DNA of 64,000 nt from Maylandia zebra. Its lineage: Eukaryota; Chordata; Actinopteri; Cichliformes; Cichlidae. The stretch spans positions 29,127,533 through 29,191,532 of the forward strand of contig NC_135170.1 in NCBI RefSeq assembly GCF_041146795.1. The letters are read 5' to 3'. Within the stretch, counting starts at the first letter, position 1. Each line of letters starts with the position of its first letter. Positions 1-20,190 of the stretch are shown one piece after another. The translations under genes were made by a program, and so were the position numbers. Below the pieces are notes generated by a model, which ran no database searches, was not told where the DNA came from, and was given only the letters and a program-made list of their open reading frames with translations.

Positions 1-1849
1 TTTCTTTCCCGTGCACCATAAATTTCTGAAGTTTTTCCGTCGTGGTCTTGAGACACGGTTAAAACTCAAATAGAGGTGCATGCAGCATCCTTCACTTTTC
101 TGTCTTGTCCCTGGTCAGATTTTTGGAAAAAGGTTTCTACCAGGAGAAGAGGAATCGAAACATATTCCATCTTGATGGAGCTGTGTAGATTGAAATAAAT
201 CATCTTTATTATTATTTTTTTTTCTGTTTCCTTTTGACACAAGCTGGTCAATATGATTTTAAAGCCTAGTCTTTCAGGTTTTACAATCATCCAACCATGT
301 TATTAAACAATAAACAGTAAATAGTACTTTAATAACATTGTCACTTGTGTAATTTTTAGCATTAATGAAATGTCTTTGAATCATCTGTGTAATGGCAAAT
401 ACATAAAGCAAGATTTGTTTTCGTGACCAAAATCACAATTGTGTACTGAAAACATATGACTGTATTTGTATCCGACTTTTGAAGTTTATAATCAAACAGT
501 AGTTCTTGTCAAAACATTATCTTCCCGATCTCTACATGATGTTTTGTCAACCTTAATTATGTTGTGATTTTTCTTTTTTGTTTTTTTGTTTTTTCTATGT
601 CTTAATTTTTCTCTGAAGATCTATGGTATTAAATGCACTGGTTCTGTCTCATCATTTTGGTGAATTTAGATGTTATCCTCAGCTTCCTTTTTCTTTTCTC
701 TCTCCTTATTTGTATTCTGCACATCAGGGAGGGACTGCTTTTCAACACTGTTATCATCCTGTTGTGGCATCAAAGACTAGCACAACAGAACTTGCACGGC
801 AGTCACTGCTGTTAGGTGAGGGGGGGGAGGAGGAGGAAGGAAAATGTAATTTTATGAATAAACAAGGGTAAGGTTATGTTTCTTTGTATGCCTGTTTAAT
901 CATTTTGTCCTATCTAATTAACTATCACACTGGATTTTTATAAATATATCTATATCAGCTTGTGCTAGTAATGACAACTATGAGTTGTACTGTTGTGGCT
1001 TGTAAATGATTTTATCCCACTGCCCCACAAGAGTTTAAAAGACATGTATTATCTGTAGCTGGCCACAAATTGGCTTTGGCATTACTTTTACTAACTCTCT
1101 ATATTTCCCGATTCCTTTCCTGTTTCTTTTCTCTCCAGGCTATTGTCTACATATCCTGAGATTTCCTAAAGATTAGATTTCTGTTTAAACTGGCTTTGCT
1201 TTCTTGGCTGTTAACACATGCTCACTAGAGTTTCCTGGACAATACCAAGTATAATAATCCCTTAGCTAATCTAAGTGCATCTGAAGAGATCCGTAAAGTA
1301 GAGAGGTAATTGTTCAGTTAGCGCTAAATACAGGTTTACTGTTAGGTTTTTGTTTGTTCCTGTTATCCCCCAGGTGTTTTGTGAAAAGGTGAATCCTTTG
1401 TGCCAACCAAGGTTGCAAAGTGGTTTGAAGAAATTTTAGACACATAAATCGTAGGCATCTCATCCAACCAAACAAGCTCCAGATAAACTTAAATATATAA
1501 TTATATAAAGATGTGGACAAAATTATAAGCCTTTAAGCTTTTTTTTTGCAAAACCTTCCCAAGTGCTCTTTTACAAAGCAAGGGATTTTCAATGTAATAT
1601 TTCTAAATGGGCTAGTTTTCTTTATAGGCATAAATGATTTCTATTTGCACACAAGGACATAATTATTTTTTTAAGTTATAAGTTGCCTATTGAAAAACTG
1701 ACCTTTTTAATGACCCATAGCACACTGCTCTGCATTGACAAAACAAAAATAAGTTTAAGACACAAAATAAATAACTAAAAATTTCAAAGACCCCAGAACA
1801 ACTGCCAAGACTTAGCCAAATTGATAAATGTAGTCTCAAAGAAGACAAT
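1..1849. other. AT-rich flank without a supported gene
   Basis: No ORF here has recognisable protein similarity. The stretch near 728-812 has an AG before it and a GT after it and could be read as a short exon, but no neighbouring exon or known motif supports that. Several T-rich tracts are present. It may be intergenic sequence or the end of an upstream gene outside the window. Confidence 0.4.
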
Positions 1850-2025
1850 CACTAGACCTCTCCACAGGAATGGACAGCAGACCAAGAAACCCCCCATTTC
1901 TGCATAAGAGACATCTTCAAGCCAGACTGAAGTACACTAAGGACAATCTGGAGAAAAATTAGACATACTGGAAGCATGTCTTTGGTCAGATATGACTACG
2001 TTACAAATAGCTTTTTCACCATAAA
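1850..2025 (+). mobile_element. Decayed Tc1-like transposase fragment
   Basis: Read across two or three frames, this stretch gives pieces such as PLHRNG, RHLQARLKYTKDNLE and LWSD. They follow the order of the central part of fish Tc1 transposases, up to the first catalytic Asp (the WSDE motif). Stops and frameshifts interrupt it, and no terminal inverted repeats were found. It is a dead internal fragment lying just upstream of a Penelope-like insertion. Confidence 0.6.
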
Positions 2026-2079
2026 GACACTGCACAGGAGGCATGGGTGTGACATGTTGAAAACTACAATTTAAAACAC

Positions 2080-2656
2080 GCTCCACAGGACAAGACTCAG
2101 CAGTCCATCTGCATCTTAAGGATAAAGGACACTCTTTCGAGGATGCTAATGTTCACATTTTGGACAGAGAGGACAGATGGTTTGAAAGAGGAGTGAAAGA
2201 AGCCATCTATGTCCACTGTGAGCGACCATCTTTGAACAGAGGCGGTGGTTTACGACACCAACTTTCTGCCATCTATAATCCAGTTTTGAGTTCCCTTCCC
2301 AGATGCCTTAACGCCCACTCACATCCTGGGCCATCTGATTTCAGGAATTCACATGATAAGGGGGGGCCAGGTTTCACAATGAACTCACCCGAAACTCTGG
2401 CTGATTGGGACCCACACCCAATTTCACACCTTGGCTCAGGCGATTAGAGGATCATCAGGGGGTCCTTTTGTCCCCCTGTGGGGGGATACTCCCACTAGGT
2501 TTATATCTGGGACTCTCCACCATTTGACCTTAGAACTGAAGAAGCTTCTCGGATGAGAGGTGAAACGTCTTCAAGTAACTTAAAGAAGTCCAGACGCTTT
2601 TCTTTGCAAGCTCCTTTGACTACGATGACCTGGATGACTGAGAACCTTCACAGACA
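2080..2656 (+). mobile_element. 5'-truncated Penelope-like element with 15-bp target duplication
   Basis: The + strand encodes the end of a Penelope-like (PLE) polyprotein: HLKDKGHSF, then DREDRWFERGVKEAIYVHCE and the RHQLSAIYNPVL segment, followed by a noncoding tail containing GAAGAAGCTTCTCGGATGAG. The insertion is bracketed by a perfect 15-bp direct repeat, TACAATTTAAAACAC, at 2065-2079 and 2657-2671. This is the expected footprint of a 5'-truncated retro-insertion. The same 3' portion occurs inverted at 3050-3535. Confidence 0.8.
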
Positions 2657-3049
2657 TACAATTTAAAACACACAATTGATTGCTAGCATCAGGCCCTGGT
2701 AGTTTTTGGTTTTGTAAAATAACTTTGTTTACCTGCTTAAATAATGTAAAAAATAAAACGTGGATGTTTTAAAAATCCCCTACTTATTCCCTAAGTCACT
2801 CAAGTCATTCACAAGTCTGTGAATGATACTCATGGCCACTGGTCAGTGATCATGAGAATTTGCATATTGACGATGATGAAACTGAACTGACTGTTAGTCA
2901 GTGGTGCTACTTTCAGTCTTTATGCAAATGTACCATTTATAAGGCTGGGGAAACCTGTAGTCAGCTGAAACTCAAGCTGTACTTTGCACTAAGAATACTG
3001 TGTCCAGATAAACAGAATGAGCTCTCTCTGGGATTTCATTACTGTGATG

Positions 3050-4200
3050 GTCTAAGGAGCTTGGAAAGAAAAGCGTCTGGATGTTTCACCTCTCATCTGA
3101 GAAGCTTCTTCAGTTGTAAGGGTCAAATGGCAGAGTCCCAGATTTAAACCCCGTGGGAGTTTCCCCCCAAGGAGAGAAAATGACCCCCTGATGATCCTCT
3201 ACCTAATCACATGAGCCAAGGTGTGAAAACGGGTGTGGTTCCCAATCAGCCAGGGTTTCGGGTGAGCTCATTGTGAAACCTAGCCCCACCCTATCCTCTG
3301 ACTTCCTGAGGTCAGATGGCCCAGGGTGTGAGTGGGCATTAAGGTGTCTGGGACGGGATCTCAAAACTGGATTATAGATGGCAGACAGTTGGTGTCGTAA
3401 ACCACCACCTCTGTTCAAAGATGGTTGCTCACAGTGGACATAAATGGCTTCTTTCACTCCTCTTTCAAACCATTGAAAGAGTGACCTTTGTCCTTTAGAT
3501 GCAGATGGACTGCTGAGTCTTGTCCTGTGGAGGTGGCTCTTCTATGTTGTGCTATGCGCTTATGAAGTGGCTGTTTGGTCTCTCCAATGTAGAGGTCTGG
3601 GCAGTCCTCGCTACACTGTACAGCATACACCACATTGTTAAGTTTGTGTTCTGGAGTTTTGTCTTTCGGGTGAACCAGTTTTTGTCTGAGTGTGTTGCTG
3701 GGTCTGAAATGCACAGGATGTCGTGCTTGGAGAAAACTCTCCTGAGTTTCTCTGATACACCCGCTACATAGGGGATGACAATGTTGTTGCGACTGTCCTT
3801 ATCCTCCCTCGCTGGTGTCTGATCTTCTTTTCTGTGCATCTTTGCTGACTTTATAAACGCCCAATTTGGATAACCGCATGTTTTAAGTGCTTCCTTTACA
3901 TGTGTGTGTTCCATCTTTTTCCCTTCAGGCTTAGAGGGAACATGTTCTGCCCGGTGGTGTAGGGTCCTAATTACTCCAAGTTTGTGTTGCAGAGGGTGAT
4001 GGGAGTCAAAGAGGAGGTACTGGTCCGTGTGTGTGGGCTTCCGGTAAACTTCGATGTTGAGGTTGCCACTCTCTTCAGTGTGCACAGCGCAGTCCAGGAA
4101 AGGCAAACAGTTATCCTTTTTGTTGTCCCTGGTGAACTTGATGTTTTTATCCACGACGTTAATGTGCACAGTGAAGGATTCCATCATCAAGACATGATGT
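3050..4200 (-). mobile_element. Penelope-like element remnant (RT end plus GIY-YIG endonuclease)
   Basis: On the minus strand, 4190-3552 encodes the end of a PLE reverse transcriptase (VYRKPTHTDQYL motif, then the basic linker). An overlapping frame at 3714-3454 encodes the GIY-YIG endonuclease, with VVYAVQC and LYIGETKQPLHKRIAQHRR visible. The frame then shifts again into the KEAIYVHCE...RHQLSAIYNPVL C-terminus at 3457-3203. The catalytic half of the RT is missing, and a short stretch between HSF and KEAIYV is deleted relative to the + strand copy at 2080-2656. It is a defective copy. Products of intact relatives copy themselves by endonuclease-primed reverse transcription. Confidence 0.85.
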
Positions 4201-4239
4201 ATAAAAGCTACTTAAGGGGTCGTGTAATTTGATATTTTT

Positions 4240-5035
4240 GCCAAATATCCTTCCTGACACAACCCCAAGGGGGATTTGGATCTCTGGCTAGAACCTGTTT
4301 TTATTGTTATTATTTATTGTTAAATCACATTTTCACATTGTGTAAACTAACATGCATACACACTTGAGGTCAGTTGCTGTCTGTGGCAGCTGTTTTGCTG
4401 ACATGCCTAAAAGAGGACATGTATAAAAAGGGATATTTAATCCTGAATTTGGATGTGTGGAGCTATTCAGTTTAATTATTCCTTAGTCAGAATGTCTTTA
4501 ATCTTATCCTTTAACATTGTCCTATAGAAAAGGCCCAAAAGGAGCAGATTTTAGCCTTCTATAATAGTCCTGAAGGAATCCTAAAACTTTAAATTTACCT
4601 GATGGGGTTTAGTTGATAATGACACTATCGTTTAAACATTTATATTGGATATTTTTTCCAATACTTACTGTGGATTGTCATTTACTTCTGGGGTGCATAC
4701 AGTGACATCTGGGGCTCCTTTTACGTAAAACAAAAATGTGAGAGCTGCAGATCCCACTATAACCAATAGAGGGTGAGCTGCTAGCTAAAGAGGGTTTAAC
4801 AACACACGGCAGGAAGGTGAGCAAGGAAGACATGCAAGCGGAGATCTGTGGTAACATTTATGTTAACGCATTTAAAATATAAGGACATACAAATGACAAG
4901 ATTCCTAACCTTACAGGCACTTAGTTAGCTATTTTTGCACGTGTTACACATGCAGAAGTGTAGCATATTAAAGGAAAAACCTAAACCATCACAGTGAGTT
5001 GATTCGTTTGATCTATGCTGTGGGCGGATTTAACT
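4240..5035. other. Upstream flank of kat2a
   Basis: This is AT-rich sequence between the PLE remnant and the kat2a promoter region. I see no ORF with recognisable similarity and no defined repeat boundary. Confidence 0.4.
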
Positions 5036-5228
5036 GGTCGGGGTCCGTTAAGGGGAGGGGCAATATAAATCAGTTGTCAATAAATCTGAAGAAGGCTATA
5101 TCGGTTTTAATCGTAGACAGTACAAAATAACTTTGCTGCAATTCTAACAAATCCTACTTTGCCGACAGAACTTGAATGCAGCATATGAGCTAAACGGGAG
5201 CTGAGGAAGAAACTATAGCAGCGTGGAT
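5036..5228 (+). promoter_or_regulatory. kat2a: Likely kat2a core promoter and 5' UTR
   Basis: Just upstream of the kat2a start lie a GC-box-like GGGGAGGGGC (5052-5061) and an AT-rich ATATAAAT (5063-5070). A six-codon reading frame (ATG at 5176, TAA ending 5193) would be an upstream ORF if transcription starts near 5095, which is inferred. An in-frame TGA at 5202-5204 precedes the main ATG and fixes it as the first in-frame start. Confidence 0.4.
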
Positions 5229-14250
<9,022 letters not shown>

Positions 14251-15990
14251 AGCCTGCCTCAGAACTATTTCGACTGACAAGGAGTTACTTTCACAGCGGC
14301 CAAACGCCGAGATAGAGAAGATTTTTAGCTATTGTCATATCTTGGTTAAGAAAAGGTTATTTTCAAGGGGAAAAAAAAGAATTGCTGAAAAATTGTTGGA
14401 CTTGCATCACAGCCAGTTGAATACTACAAGTTTCAAAATGTGATCCAGTTAAACTTACCTGATGACGTCTTCTTTCAGTACTCGCAGTGGGTGAATTATC
14501 TGCTAATACGTGTTTCAATGAGTGTACCAAAGTTACAGGTCCAAGTAATAATGCGACTTTCCACCATTCTTTGTAGAGTGACAGATTCAGCTTTGTTGCA
14601 TTTTACAGGAGCCAGTGTTTAAGTAGTAAAGAGTTCATTAAAAAAACAACAAAAACTGGACCTTGGGACCTAAAGCCACGTTGCCTTCCATTACTGAGAC
14701 ACTTGAGCATCCCAGCCATTTTCATAGGAATGAATATAAAAGCTCTAAGGGGCAAAGTGCTTAGAGCACTTGAAAAATGGGAAGTACTTTGCTAAGTAGT
14801 ACTGAAACAATTGAATTAGTCATTTGTTTAAAAAAAAGAAGAAAAAAAAAGAGTAAAATTGTTACTCTCACGTGAAGTGCAAATTCTGAATGTTTGCAAG
14901 TGAGGACTTTTTTTTTTTTTTTTTTTTTGCTTTCTCTTTTAATATTTACCATCTATTGATTTTGATTTTTTTTTTCCTAAATGTTTGACTGTTGGTCATG
15001 ATAAAAGAAAATTGTCATTTGGATAAATGACTAATTATGAGAACAGCACTGCAGATGAAAATAACTGCTGGTTGCAGCTCTACTGTTAAGACAAATTGAG
15101 GCACTCCGTGATGGACTGGGCATAAAATACTTCCAGCACTTGTGTGATGAAGAAAATAAGTAAGTCAAAAGTTACCTTAATAGAAAAGTTTTCATGCTAA
15201 TATAATACTTATTTATACATAAAATATAAAACATAATGTTTATGCAGCATTCCAAACGATTTTGATGAGGTCACAGTTAGTATAGCTTCTTTTGCAGGTG
15301 TTTACTGTACGTGTTTGAACTGATTTGTCCTGTAGGACTGTCACCTCCACATAGGGAGTGCTTTGTGTGTAGCCTCACTTTTGTGGTGGTTCCATGTTTA
15401 CTGGTTAGTTTTTGTTGCAAACACAAAAAACAGGGGAGGCAGACGTTAATCAGCAGTCCTGTATAGATTATGACTTGGAAAGAGAACATGACTTGGTTTA
15501 TTTTATCACACTGTTCGCAAGCTGTGGAAGGTGTTAATGCATGGCTACAGTTTACAATGTGCATTAAAAAAACAAAACAAAACCTTCAGGCACAGTTGCA
15601 GGGTTTAAGTGTTTTTTTTTTTTTTGTTTGTTTTTTTTTCCTTTTAAACTTTTCATCAACATCGTATGTTTGCGTGTGTGTGAATGTCTGTTTTGTTTTG
15701 TACTTGAATCATGACAAGCTTTGAATTGTTGGAGTGATGTCAGTGTTTCGTTATTCAGGGTTGTCAGTTATGTAGTTCATCCTCAGACTACCAATGTTGC
15801 ATTTCAGACTTTCTTAAAAGGTGTCTGAGTGAACCTTCCAGCTGTTTGAGGATGGCTACTGTTGAGTTATGGTTTAAATACCGTTTACTGTAACTGTAAA
15901 ACTGTTCACGACAATAAAGTTGTTGGGGTTGTTTTGTTTTTGGTTTTTTTGGTAAATAATTCTTTTCATGGTCACTTGGCTAAATAAAGA
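14251..15990 (+). other. kat2a: kat2a 3' UTR with polyadenylation signals
   Basis: Noncoding sequence after the kat2a stop. Canonical AATAAA hexamers lie at 15913-15918 and 15983-15988, so the transcript probably ends near 15.93-16.01 kb, giving a 3' UTR of about 1.7 kb. The region is rich in T tracts and has no conserved ORF. Confidence 0.5.
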
Positions 15991-17146
15991 AGGTCACCAA
16001 CAAACACTTTTAATCTGAGGCAGAAATATTAGTAAAATCATAAAAGGCTTTTTAGAGGACAGTGAATATTATAACCTAATAACACTAGTTAAGGCCACGT
16101 AGTGTGTAATGGTTGATTTCATCAGTGAACTTTATGATCCGCTCAAATGTAAAAAATTGCGTGCATATAACTAAAGAAGTGACTGTTATCTATAATGCGT
16201 CTTTAGGCTCTCTTGTATGATTGTGTATAATAGGCTTTAGAGTTCTGTTTCCTGATGCAATGAAAACAAGACGGGTGTATCAAGGGCGTGGTGCATGCAA
16301 AAACTGATTAAAATCTACAACACCCTAAGGTTTACACAGTACTAAGATATATTTAGGGTAACTTTTCAGTTGGCCTGACACTTTCAACTGAAGGTTTTAT
16401 CAGGAAAAATATTTATTTTCTTCAAAAATACTTGAGGCTTGTAAAGGCTAGTGGATCATTAACAGTGCTACCTAAACCAGTTAGATAAAATAAAGAAATT
16501 AGTCATCTCAGGCAAAAGTCCAGCTCCTCAGGGTAAGGAGGTGGTGTTTTTCAGTTGTGGTTTGTTTCTTGTCAAAGAATGCAAATTCTTAAAGGCGTTT
16601 TGGTAAAATCTAATGTGAAAAACAATGAATTATGAAATTTGAATTATTTATGGACACACCAAAAACAATATATTACTTCAATGTAGATGTAATGGTATAC
16701 TTTACTTCTTTTCATGGTATTTTTCATTGATTTCTATTAGTTATAAAGAACATAAAATCCCTGCACAGTTAACTGCAAAATGTCTTGCTGCTGTATTATG
16801 TAAGGCTTGTAAAACAACTGCTTTATTGTCAATGACATTTAGGCTTTGTCACTGCATTTGAGTTGTGATTTGTTGTTCCTCCAGAGCCTCCCTCAGTTGG
16901 CCCATTCTGCACAGAGCTTTTGATTTCGTTTCTCTGTATCACACAATGCGTCCTTACTGTTGATATTTTGTGCTGTGACTCACATAGTGGATAGGTAATG
17001 GAAATTACCAAAGGATTTATTAGAACTTGCATATTGTTTACACAGTGCTGTAAAAAAGTAGTAAAAATTCCTACTTCGAATCAGCTGGGATTTTTTGTAC
17101 ATTAACTTTAGTTTATCCTTTTGCAACTTTCACAAACTTGCCTGCA
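15991..17146. other. Intergenic spacer, kat2a to Tc1 insertion
   Basis: AT-rich sequence with no recognised gene or repeat boundary. Confidence 0.4.
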
Positions 17147-17366
17147 TACAGGGAGTGCAGAATTATTAGGCAAATGAGTATTTTGTCCACATCATCCTCT
17201 TCATGCATGTTCTCTTACTCCAAGCTGTATAGGCTCGAAAGCCTACTACCAATTAAGCATATTAGGTGATGTGCATCTCTGTAATGAGAAGGGGTGTGGT
17301 CTAATGACATCAACACCCTATATCAGGTGTGCATAATTATTAGGCAACGTCCTTTCCTTTGGCAAA

Positions 17367-18383
17367 ATGGGTCAAAAGAAGGACTTGACAGGCTCAGAAA
17401 AGTCAAAAATAGTGAGATATCTTGCAGAGGGATGCAGCAGTCTCAAAATTGCAAAGCTTCTGAAGCGTGATCATCGACCAATCAAGCATTTCATTCAAAA
17501 TAGTCAACAGGGTCGCAAGAAGCGTGTGGAAAAACCAAGTTGCAAAATAACTGCCCATGAACTGAGAAAAGTCAAGCGTGCAGCTGCCAAGATGCCACTT
17601 GCCACCAGTTTGGCCATATTTCAGAGCTGCAACATCACTGGAGTGCCCAAAAGCACAAGGTGTGCAATACTCAGAGACATGGCCAAGGTAAGAAAGGCTG
17701 AAAGACGACCACCACTGAACAAGACACACAAGCTGAAACGTCAAGACTGGGCCAAGAAATATCTCGAGACTGATTTTTCTAAGGTTTTATGGACTGATGA
17801 AATGAGAGTGAGTCTTGATGGGCCAGATGGATGGGCCCGTGGCTGGAGTGGTAAAGGGCAGAGAGCTCCAGTCCGACTCAGACGCCAGCAAGGTGGAGGT
17901 GGAGTACTGGTTTGGGCTGGTATCATCAAAGATGAGCTTGTGGGGCCTTTTCGGGTTGAGGATGGAGTCAAGCTCAACTCCCAGTCCTACTGCCAGTTTC
18001 TGGAAGACACCTCCTTCAAGCAGTGGTACAGGAAGAAGTCTGCATCCTTCAAGAAAAACATGATTTTCATGCAGGACAATGCTCCATCACACGCGTCCAA
18101 GTACTCCACAGTGTGGCTGGCAAGAAAGGGTATAAAAGAAGAAAAACTAATGACATGGCCACCTTGTTCACCTGATCTGAACCCCATTGAGAACCTGTGG
18201 TCCATCATCAAATGTGAGATTTACAAGGAGGGAAAACAGTACTCCTCTCTGAACAGTGTCTGGGAGGCTGTGGTTGCTGCTGCACACAATGTTGATGGTG
18301 AACAGATCAAAACACTGACAGAATCCATGGATGGCAGGCTTTTGAGTGTCCTTGCAAAGAAAGGTGGCTATATTGGTCGCTGA
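17367..18383 (+). CDS. Tc1/mariner-family transposase, intact, 338 aa
   Basis: A cut-and-paste transposase that binds the element's terminal repeats and excises it to a TA site. Uninterrupted from ATG to TGA. The N-terminal half (about 1-110) has the paired helix-turn-helix DNA-binding layout, with LTGSEKSKIVRYLAEGCSS first and a basic linker following. The RNase-H-like catalytic domain has WTDE (Asp144), MQDNAPSH (Asp237) and SPDLNPIENLW (Glu275). Asp237 and Glu275 are separated by 37 residues, so this is DD37E by count rather than the classic Tc1 DD34E. Length is usual for the family. All three acidic residues are present, so the protein could be active; activity itself is not shown by sequence. 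Confidence 0.93.
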   Translation: MGQKKDLTGSEKSKIVRYLAEGCSSLKIAKLLKRDHRPIKHFIQNSQQGRKKRVEKPSCKITAHELRKVKRAAAKMPLATSLAIFQSCNITGVPKSTRCAILRDMAKVRKAERRPPLNKTHKLKRQDWAKKYLETDFSKVLWTDEMRVSLDGPDGWARGWSGKGQRAPVRLRRQQGGGGVLVWAGIIKDELVGPFRVEDGVKLNSQSYCQFLEDTSFKQWYRKKSASFKKNMIFMQDNAPSHASKYSTVWLARKGIKEEKLMTWPPCSPDLNPIENLWSIIKCEIYKEGKQYSSLNSVWEAVVAAAHNVDGEQIKTLTESMDGRLLSVLAKKGGYIGR

Positions 18384-18417
18384 TTTGTTTTTGTTTTGTT
18401 TTTGAATGTCAGAAATG

Positions 18418-18480
18418 CTTAGGCTGCTGCCCCCGCGACCCGGCCCCGGATAAAGCGGATGAAGATGGATGGATAGATGG
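18418..18480 (+). mobile_element. 63-bp Rex3/RTE tail inserted in the Tc1 element
   Basis: This segment (GCTGCCCCCGCGACCCGGCC, then GATAAAGCGGATGAAGATGG and a GGATGGATAGATGG tail) matches the 3' end typical of RTE/Rex3 retroelements and ends in the GATG-rich tail. It is bracketed by ATGTCAGAAATG (18406-18417) and ATGTCGGAAATG (18481-18492), an 11-of-12 target duplication. It sits between the transposase stop and the right inner repeat. Confidence 0.8.
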
Positions 18481-18817
18481 ATGTCGGAAATGTATATTTG
18501 TGAATGTGGAGATGTTATATTGGTTTCACTGGTAAAAATAAATAATTGAAATGGGTATATATTTGTTTTTTGTTAAGTTGCCTAATAATTATGCACAGTA
18601 ATAGTCACCTGCACACACAGATATCCCCCTAAAATAGCTAAAACTAAAAACTACTTCCAAAAACATTCAGCTTTGTTATTAATGAGTTTTTTGGGTTCAT
18701 TGAGAACATGGTTGTTGTTCAATAATAAAATTATTCCTCAAAAATACAACTTGCCTAATAATTGTGTACTCCCTGTACTATGAAAAATTAAACGAGCTGG
18801 ACTGCTTTGAAGTACAA

Positions 18818-19130
18818 CCCCAATTCCAAAATATGGAGCCCTATATAAAATGTAAATAAAAGAACAAAGCAATGGTTTGCAAATCTCATAAACCCACATT
18901 TTATTCACAGTAGAACATAGTAAAACACACCAAATGTTTAAACTGAGAAACTGTACTATTTTAAAGAGAAAAAATGTGGTCACTTTGGATTTGATGGCAG
19001 CAACATGTTGCAAAAAATTTGGTAGAGGCCCGTGTTCACCATAGTGTAGCATGCTCTCCTCTTTTAACGCTTTACGAGATCTGCAGATAATTGCATCTTG
19101 TTTTTGATATTTTACACAATGTGCCAACTA
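18818..19130. repeat. Interspersed fish repeat, copy 2
   Basis: Starts ACAACCCCAATTCCAAAATA and carries GTTTGCAAATCTCATAAACC and GATGGCAGCAACATG, matching the repeat in kat2a intron 17 (12990-13240). The family is frequent in teleosts and looks like a degraded DNA transposon. Only one terminus is recognisable. Confidence 0.55.
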
Positions 19131-19177
19131 ATTACAGAGCTTAGAATGAAAGCCACAGGACTTTTTAAAGTTTCATG

Positions 19178-19615
19178 ACGATGTGTCTTCTCTCATCCGA
19201 GAGGCTTCTTCAGTTCTAAACAGCCAGTCCAAAAAAACCATGCATGGTGTAATATAGAAGAGCCACCTCGACTCAGTGGTACATCTGCAGCTAAAGGTTA
19301 AAGGTCACTCTCTTAAGAATGCCAATGTTCGCAATTTGAATTGAGAAGATGACAATGGTTTCAAAGTGGAGTAAAAGAGGCCATAGCTGAACAGAGTCGG
19401 TGGCTTATTCCACCTTCAGTGCAGTTCTGAGATCCCTTCCAAGGTGCCTTAACCCCGATTCACACCTTGCGTCACGTTACCTTAGGTCACATGATACGGC
19501 GAGGCCTATCACCCTCTTAAGGGACAACCACTATTAAGGTTTACATACCTGAGATTCTCCGCCGTTTGGTTTTAGAACTGAAGAAGCCACTTTCTTTCCA
19601 AGCTCCTTTGAAAAA
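19178..19615 (+). mobile_element. Decayed Penelope-like element, third copy
   Basis: The stretch from CACTCTCTTAAGAATGCCAA onward follows the PLE C-terminal coding and tail sequence seen at 2120-2600, with many deletions. It ends with TTAGAACTGAAGAAGCC and CTTTCCAAGCTCCTTTGA. The left edge carries an inverted copy of the tail motif (CTCATCCGAGAGGCTTCTTC). No open frame remains. Confidence 0.65.
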
Positions 19616-19984
19616 AGGGCAACTATGGTTTTAGTTTTTGGTTTTGGTTATTCTTACTTGTGAGTTTATATGTTTTCAGATGGCACAACTTTTTTGATGG
19701 TGACTTAAGCTGTACCCAAGCTCTGTAACGCAGCCAAATACTGTTGAAGCTCTTTTCTTGCCAGAGGGCAGAAAACAAGTGAATGAGTACATGTAAAAAA
19801 TCCCCATGCCTTTTTTAAAGACTAATTCTGACAAGCTGTGTCTGGAAAACAAAACTACAATGAATACGTTAAGTTAGGGAATTACCTTGACTAATAAATA
19901 AATAAATCGATTTCTAAGCAGTACCTTGGGTGTGGCTTTTCTTAGAAGAACCTACTTTATTTTAGTGAAGCTCATTCTTCCCTT

Positions 19985-20190
19985 GTCACTGCATAATGAT
20001 CACCTGCTGCCGTTCTTCAAGAGACTCCCTCGTGAGGCCCACTGTTCTGAGAACATAGAGGTTTCGTTTTCCAATTTCCACGTGACACAGCCTGTCCAAA
20101 CAGAGTTTAAAACCTCACCAACTTGCAGTGCCTGGTGACAGCGGAAGAGGAAAGAAGCAGAACAACACAGAGCTCTGTCAGCACTGACTG
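19985..20190 (+). promoter_or_regulatory. dhx58: dhx58 copy A promoter with ISRE and noncoding exon
   Basis: An interferon-stimulated response element core reads GTTTCGTTTTCC at 20061-20072 (complement GAAAACGAAA, fitting GAAANNGAAA). It is followed at once by TTTCCACGTGAC, containing an E-box. Both are conserved in copy B (28488-28500 and just after). A noncoding first exon probably ends at the GTGAGT donor after 20190. The transcription start is not determined. Confidence 0.6.

Larger units (their letters stand above)
17149..18775 (+). mobile_element. Nearly full-length Tc1-like (DD37E) transposon
   Basis: The outer inverted repeats start CAGGGAGTGCAGAATTATT (17149) and end with the complement of CAGGGAGTACACAATTATT (18775), differing at only two positions over 25 bases. 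The element is flanked by TA on each side (17147-17148 and 18776-18777). Each end has a second, inner copy of the TGCATAATTATTAGGCAA motif: 17156-17173 and 17330-17347 at the left, 18578-18595 and 18751-18768 (inverted) at the right. The 174- and 173-base spacings resemble the IR/DR architecture of Sleeping Beauty-type elements. The transposase gene is intact. A 63-base RTE tail is inserted after the ORF. Confidence 0.92.

Noticed and set aside
623-871. Possible short exon near 728-812
   Set aside because: It has AG and GT edges, but neither frame shows a recognisable domain and no partner exon was found nearby.
2540-2600. Hammerhead-ribozyme-like motif (GGATGAG ... GAAAC) in the Penelope-like tail
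   Set aside because: PLEs often carry hammerheads, but here the CUGAUGA box has a mismatch, the spacer before GAAAC is too short to make helix II, and I could not pair helices I and III.
3520-4232. + strand ORFs at 3520-3771 and 3984-4232
   Set aside because: They are antisense shadows of the Penelope-like polyprotein on the minus strand.
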